The position numbers and the translations under genes are program-made. A DNA stretch of 7,982 nucleotides from CAYSGL01 sp964520985 (GTDB taxonomy: Bacteria; Pseudomonadota; Alphaproteobacteria; Micavibrionales; Micavibrionaceae): contig CAZFPB010000039.1 in NCBI GenBank assembly GCA_964520985.1, positions 1 through 7,982 of the forward strand. The letters are read 5' to 3'. Below the pieces are notes generated by a model. The model searched no databases and was not told the origin of the DNA. It worked only from the letters and a program-made list of their open reading frames with translations. Position 1 is the first letter of the stretch. Every line of letters begins with the position of its first letter. Below are positions 7,301-7,982 of the stretch, piece after piece.

Positions 7301-7908
7301 TCATGAAAGAGCGGCAACCAATTACAAAAAACATCCTTATCCGAGCACCGTGTGGCCTCTTGCAAGGAGGCAAGATTAGCCATGATATTGCTGTGCGATA
7401 CCATGACTCCTTTTGGTGAACCTGTAGAGCCTGATGTGTATTGCAAAAACGCAACTGCTTGCTTGTTAGAAAAGGAAGGATTTTTACCCGTCCTTTGCGT
7501 GCACAAATTGCGCACATCAACAACGGTCAACGATGTCAAGCTCGTTTTTGCAAGCTCCATCATGCCGTCAGTGGTTATCGCTACCCTGGCTTGACAGTTA
7601 TCGGTAACCGCTAATACGCGGCCGGTATGTTTTTTATTTTTAAGGGGATATAAAGGAACAGCAATCACACCCGCATACAAACAGCCTAAAAATGTCTGAA
7701 TATATTCAAGCCCTTGCGGGAGGAGCAATACGACAGGGTCGCCGACCTCGACATGTTTCAACAAGTTGTGGGCAATTACCTGAGCATTCTCATACAAAAG
7801 ACTGTAGGTAATTTCACTGGGAACACCTTCATCATCAATGTAAGTAAATGCCAAACGGTCGGGAGCGCGCGCAGCATGCGCGGCCAAAAAATCAACAATA
7901 ATATCCAT
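1..7908 (-). CDS. FAAL-initiated non-ribosomal lipopeptide synthetase, 3' end outside window
   Basis: This is a multimodular NRPS that would make the start of a lipopeptide in the cytoplasm by the thiotemplate mechanism. I translated all 2636 codons from the ATG at 7908 to base 1 and found no in-frame stop or frameshift. Domains in order are FAAL (about residues 1-556), carrier protein (565-635, Ser602), C1 (655-1085), A1 (1097-1630), carrier protein (1640-1710, Ser1677), C2 (1765-2195) and A2 (2201 to the edge). The start is well bounded: an in-frame TGA lies three codons upstream (7915-7917), so only this ATG or a GTG at 7914 can start the frame at its 5' end. The ATG has only a weak TGAG ribosome site about 6 bases upstream. 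No signal peptide is visible. No thioesterase or further module is seen, because the gene continues past the left edge. The two A domains share a 589-bp segment that looks identical. The class is certain; the product is unknown. Confidence 0.97.
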   Translation of the reverse strand, partial: MDIIVDFLAAHAARAPDRLAFTYIDDEGVPSEITYSLLYENAQVIAHNLLKHVEVGDPVVLLLPQGLEYIQTFLGCLYAGVIAVPLYPLKNKKHTGRVLAVTDNCQARVAITTDGMMELAKTSLTSLTVVDVRNLCTQRTGKNPSFSNKQAVAFLQYTSGSTGSPKGVMVSHSNIMANLASLQEATRCSDKDVFCNWLPLFHDLGLVNTILLPLFLGAHSVLMSPARFMRRPLGWLEAISAYKASICGAPNFAFDYCVDRLQSEQIIEAGLELSNWRVAFNAAEPINPKTLERFSAFLQPVGFKHLALYPSYGMAEATVFIAGGDPVGYQVHAFDADALHSGIAIPADSELQASRSLVACGKVQSGHTLKIVDEHLLEEIPSGRVGEIWFAGPSVACGYWNEPELSAAVFNVSLAGDHNAYLRTGDLGFIHDGQLFIAGRIKDILIINGRNYYPQDLERVTSEAYEGIRQGSVVAFEVDTRPLLVVEVEPRFIKQFNFEQATKNIRADIFDDFDLLIADVMFVRAGSLPKTSSGKVQRSKTKTYYTDEQFERLGPCVSNAFPTQKQAPTNSLEIALLSLWQTLLDRDDIGIDDNFFAVGGHSLGAMQLIAAIRSAWECDVSIRRLFEGPTIRELAVAISAATPGALPPITRNVNAPLQASYTQQQLWLNDRISGGGAHYSISGRVTLTGTLNTLALLRSFTTIVERHESLRTCFEMGGEGQLMQVIQPAGEFIVNYRDFSDLESHLREPELNQCIQEELMREFDLSCDVMLRVSVLTVALEEHVLLVTMHHIASDGWSMGILLQEFSQLYTAYAAGRANPLPVLPIQYTDYANWQRTYWRDERVSRQLEYWEKQLSGLPLVHSVPLDHMRPAQQRFFGTCYRSVLPKETLNALRSLCQEEGATLFMGLQTLFSILLSRYSNEVDIVMGCPIANREREETASLIGFFVNTLVLRSDLTGAPDFRELLHRNKLMLLDAYTHQHVPFEQLVERLQPERSLSHTPLFQIMLVLQNNEELCLSLPGLHVGQLEQDVMFSRYDLMLNVEETTQGLTLRWEYNTDLFDASTIERMACHFEILSAGIVAAPQTNVFTVPLISRSEQRQLLVDWNQTAANYPRTHCIHELFEVHVNESPDAPAVIVDGQSLSYGELNARANQLAHYLVEERAVRPDTLVGLCTTRSLEMVIGILGILKAGGAYVPIDPDYPLARVEYMLKDASLSTIVTELSIREQLQLAEAQCVCLDDEHIGRRLGAYPAANLAVGTLGVTPAHLAYVIYTSGSTGNPKGVMVEHGSLVNYVNAFESHCHGLSGSFVNTNICFDGTATSFWVPLAFGKYVKLSTSSGVDSLATLISEVCDSVQSQLFKVTPAHLDVLMGVVANNSVHNVKHRFFVGGDVFLTQKYRALPDSIRCFDFINHYGPSEATVGCTTYPIAGDRLPTSNSIPLGKPLANVQLLVLDKMRQLSPMGVIGELYIGGAGVARGYLNRPELTVEKFIDNPFYTDDDSSRCARLYKTGDLVRWLPGGILEFLGRVDHQVKIRGFRIELGEIENALVSHDGVSDALVQVMGLDKNDKYLVAYVVRKCSDLSEAAELSTGLLFEYLARHLPDYMIPAQLVLLDAWPLTPNGKVDRNALPKPEGFLQQVGYIAPCTDIEKIVCAIWQDVLGVERVGLEDNFFRLGGHSLRVMQVISRLQHHGLTVQARDIFAAPTPAGLSKRLGSATSAIPVAVMSPSGQIPLGCERITAAMVPMLDLSDEDILQIERSIPGGAANIQDIYPLAPQQEGILFHHLLSSGGDPYVYPILLGLHGKTVDDFIAALQFVISRHDSLRTAFIWKGLASPVQVVCRDVLLPVVWPEIDTTRDIQDQMQERCAHQYQVMDLGAAPLVSLEVAADPVNNRHLVLFKNHHIIMDHVAIEIALREMQLFLDGNVYTLPPAAPYREFVWQARQQNHPTEEAVNFFRGTFGDIEETTAPFNLIDLNGDGSNIGEAKAPVLKALSDQIRHIAHRLGVIPAVFFHTAWAMVIAGCSGRNDLVFGTVLSGRLQGTNGAENMFGMCINTLPLRVKLEGMSAIDAMLQVRDSLAALLPYEQVSAAFVKTCSGLPNDLSLFSAILNYRHSSPESNVILDRPGYGSPIKILSIEERSNYPLTLNIDDSGVGFGLEIQIDRHLNAERVLGYLQTAIVNLMSALEKCPDELITGLSILPATEQRQLLVDWNQTAANYPRTHCIHELFEVHVNESPDAPAVIVDGQSLSYGELNARANQLAHYLVEERAVRPDTLVGLCTTRSLEMVIGILGILKAGGAYVPIDPDYPLARVEYMLKDASLSTIVTELSIREQLQLAEAQCVCLDDEHIGRRLGAYPAANLAVGTLGVTPAHLAYVIYTSGSTGNPKGVMVEHGSLVNFLWSMRSAPGMQRDDCLLAITSTSFDIHGLELFLPLVSGAKFIVADRDSASDPQKLIRLMEHHDVTMMQATPATWKMLVGIGWHPPANLKMLCGGEALSPTLAAALTVTPGAILWNMYGPTETTIWSCVEPLDNKSTGIGIGSPIGNTQVYVVGTGMSLSPVGVPGELLIGGKGLARGYLNQPVLSAEKFIANPFYDPRNPDSSARLYRTGDLVRWTDESGLEYLGRIDHQVKIRGFRVE
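720..1308 (-). repeat. 589-bp direct repeat, copy in A2
   Basis: Compared base by base by eye with 4032-4620, I find no mismatch. The offset is 3312 bp, a multiple of three, so both copies are read in the same frame as residues 2201-2396 (plus the first base of the next codon), from EQRQLLVDWNQ in the C-A linker through A1-A3 core motifs to EHGSLVN. Just outside, at 719 and at 1309, the two copies diverge at once. The copy contains one octamer matching E. coli Chi (GCTGGTGG on the minus strand, 1086-1093). Confidence 0.97.
1324..2616 (-). other. Condensation domain C2, probable dual epimerization/condensation (E/C) type, residues ~1765-2195
   Basis: C2 joins the acyl-aminoacyl chain on the module-1 carrier to the A2 amino acid. 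Its N-terminus reads YPLAPQQEGILFHHLLSSGG and then D. Residues 1782-1790 fit the second His motif described for dual E/C domains, HH[I/L]xxxxGD (arthrofactin synthetase family). Such domains epimerize the upstream residue from L to D before condensing, and no separate epimerization domain is present. The main active-site motif is HHIIMDH at 1900-1906: His1901 and Asp1905 are kept, and the usual final Gly is His. I recall this variant from the same subtype, so I do not read it as inactivation. Later motifs are LVFGTVLSGR (2027-2036) and MFGMCINTLPLR (2046-2057). Domain identity is very sure; the dual function is inferred from the motif only. Confidence 0.92.
2779..2991 (-). other. Peptidyl carrier protein of module 1, residues ~1640-1710
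   Basis: This carrier holds the A1 amino acid, and then the acyl-aminoacyl intermediate, on a phosphopantetheine arm. The motif LEDNFFRLGGHSLRVMQVI is at 1666-1684, with the attachment serine at residue 1677 (codon 2878-2880). It follows A10 of A1 by the usual short linker. It is followed by a linker of about 50 residues (including LDLSDEDILQIE and PGGAANIQDIYP) that leads into C2; linkers of this wording go with a particular C-domain subtype. Confidence 0.94.
3019..4620 (-). other. Adenylation domain A1, predicted Asp/Asn-like substrate with an unusual pocket code
   Basis: A1 selects and adenylates the first amino acid and loads it on the carrier that follows. Core motifs are all present: YTSGSTGNPKG (A3, about 1272-1282), NHYGPSEATV (A5, 1411-1420), GELYIGGAGVARGYL (A6, 1465-1479), YKTGDLVRW (A7, 1507-1515), GRVDHQVKIRGFRIE (A8, 1525-1539) and NGKVDR (A10, Lys1622). 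Aligning by eye to GrsA gives pocket residues D1316, G1317, T1320, K1360, F1386, G1388, H1412, V1420, G1421 and K1622, i.e. DGTKFGHVGK. Known Asp codes are close (DLTKVGHIGK), sharing D, T, K, G, H, G and K. Gly at the second position and Phe at the fifth are unusual. The first 589 bp of the domain are identical by eye to the same part of A2. Substrate call: Asp or a close relative, moderate to low confidence. Confidence 0.92.
4032..4620 (-). repeat. 589-bp direct repeat, copy in A1
   Basis: This is the second copy of the repeat at 720-1308, same orientation, encoding residues 1097-1292 of A1 plus the first base of residue 1293. Edges are sharp: base 4031 (t) differs from 719 (a), and base 4621 (g) from 1309 (a). 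In the C1 side flank the protein reads PLISRS before the shared EQRQ; in the C2 side flank it reads ILPAT, so the flanks are unrelated at the DNA level. The Chi-like octamer is at 4398-4405. Confidence 0.97.
4654..5946 (-). other. Condensation domain C1 (starter or LCL type), residues ~655-1085
   Basis: C1 forms the amide bond between the fatty acyl group on the first carrier and the amino acid activated by A1. The N-terminal motif SYTQQQLWLNDR is at residues 660-671. The active-site motif HHIASDGWS is at 790-798, with catalytic His791 (codon 5536-5538) and Asp795 intact. Motif C4/C5 wording is seen in VDIVMGCPIANRE (923-935) and GFFVNTLVLR (944-953), and the C-terminal HVPFEQLVERL (981-991) and RSLSHTPLFQIM (995-1006) are also canonical. 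By position it acts as a starter C domain, since its donor is a fatty acid, but the motifs look like ordinary LCL and I cannot separate the two types without a tree. It lacks the N-terminal second His motif seen in C2. Confidence 0.93.
6004..6216 (-). other. Carrier protein (ACP/PCP-like) loaded by FAAL, residues ~565-635
   Basis: A small carrier domain that holds the fatty acyl chain as a thioester on a phosphopantetheine arm. The attachment motif is DDNFFAVGGHSLGAMQL, with the modified serine at residue 602 (codon at 6103-6105). DDNFF-x-GGHSL is the usual wording of NRPS peptidyl carriers rather than of polyketide ACPs, even though its cargo here should be a fatty acid. It sits directly between FAAL and C1, the standard place for a loading carrier, and needs a phosphopantetheinyl transferase that is not in the window. 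Confidence 0.93.
6241..7908 (-). other. FAAL domain (fatty acyl-AMP ligase), residues 1-556
   Basis: This domain activates a free fatty acid as acyl-AMP and hands it to the carrier protein that follows, which makes the product a lipopeptide. The ATP-binding loop YTSGSTGSPKGVMVSH is at residues 157-172. The motif WLPLFHDLGL at 197-206 is typical of FAALs and unlike amino-acid A domains. YRTGD-like LRTGDLG is at 422-428, and GRIKDILIINGRNYYPQDLE at 439-458 matches the FAAL form of core A8. The C-terminal LPKTSSGKVQR (528-538) holds the usual catalytic Lys535. The region around 335-372 (PADSELQASRSLVACGK and following) is where FAALs carry their specific insertion, but I cannot align it here. 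Its length of about 560 residues is normal for the family. An acyl-CoA ligase is less likely, because the domain is fused directly to a carrier and has the FAAL wording. Chain length cannot be read from the sequence. Confidence 0.93.
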
Positions 7909-7982
7909 ATACACTCAATTCAATACACAAGACAGCCAGTATGCCTGGCATCATATATTACTTCATAAAAAGCGTCTAACCA
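7909..7982 (-). other. 5' flank of the NRPS gene: start context, possible upstream gene end, no clear promoter
   Basis: Only 74 bases lie upstream of the start. An in-frame TGA (7915-7917) closes the NRPS frame. Another minus-strand frame is open from the window edge for 20 codons (WLDAFYEVIYDARHTGCLVY) and stops at 7920-7922, 11 bases before the ATG. This could be the end of an upstream gene in the same operon, but 20 open codons are also quite likely by chance. An AT-rich TAATATATG stretch (7952-7960) might serve as a -10 region, but the best -35 candidate (TTAGAC, 7974-7979) is poor. The ATG has only TGAG as a weak ribosome site. I support no promoter here. Confidence 0.35.

Noticed and set aside
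1..7908. Frameshift or broken gene, since short open frames occur in many phases
   Set aside because: Codon-by-codon reading from 7908 to base 1 gave an unbroken frame with every expected core motif in phase.
7909..7914. GTG at 7912-7914 as an alternative start two codons upstream of the ATG
   Set aside because: It is possible, as it lies after the in-frame TGA, but ATG is the more usual start and the ribosome-site spacing is better for it. It would add only two residues.
7935..7951. Small inverted repeats upstream of the gene (gccag/ctggc with 5-base loop; atgcc/ggcat with 1-base centre)
   Set aside because: The arms are only 5 bp and the two overlap each other; such short palindromes are expected by chance, so no operator or terminator is claimed.

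Overview
The whole window is essentially one gene on the minus strand: the 5' two-thirds or so of a large non-ribosomal peptide synthetase (NRPS) with a built-in lipid-loading domain. The frame starts at an ATG at 7908 and runs without a stop to base 1 (2636 codons), where it leaves the window in the middle of an adenylation domain. Only 74 bases of 5' flank lie on the other side. I see no RNA gene, CRISPR array, transposase or second clear gene.

Order of domains in the protein, read from right to left in window coordinates: fatty acyl-AMP ligase (FAAL, 7908-6241), carrier protein (6216-6004), condensation domain C1 (5946-4654), adenylation domain A1 (4620-3019), carrier protein (2991-2779), condensation domain C2 (2616-1324), and adenylation domain A2 (1308-1, cut off after core motif A8). 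In the expected scheme, FAAL activates a fatty acid as acyl-AMP and loads the first carrier. C1 joins the acyl chain to the A1 amino acid, and C2 passes acyl-aminoacyl to the A2 amino acid. Reading the binding-pocket residues by eye gives an Asp/Asn-like but atypical code for A1 and a clear Gly code for A2. C2 carries the N-terminal second His motif of dual epimerization/condensation domains, so the first residue is probably turned to the D form. The predicted start of the product is therefore fatty acyl - D-(Asp-like) - Gly - further residues not seen here.

The most striking DNA feature is a 589-bp direct repeat with no difference that I can see (720-1308 and 4032-4620, offset 3312 bp = 1104 codons). 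It covers the N-terminal part of both adenylation domains, from the C-A linker to just past core motif A3, and stops right before the part that forms the substrate pocket. Outside it the two modules are only ordinary homologues. This points to recent gene conversion or module recombination, or to an assembly artefact.

Organism: a bacterium with middling GC content. FAAL-started NRPSs of this style and the motif wording suggest a Gammaproteobacterium (Cellvibrio/Teredinibacter-like or similar), but this is a weak guess from general resemblance. The window is best described as a lipopeptide synthetase of a known class; the product itself may be undescribed.
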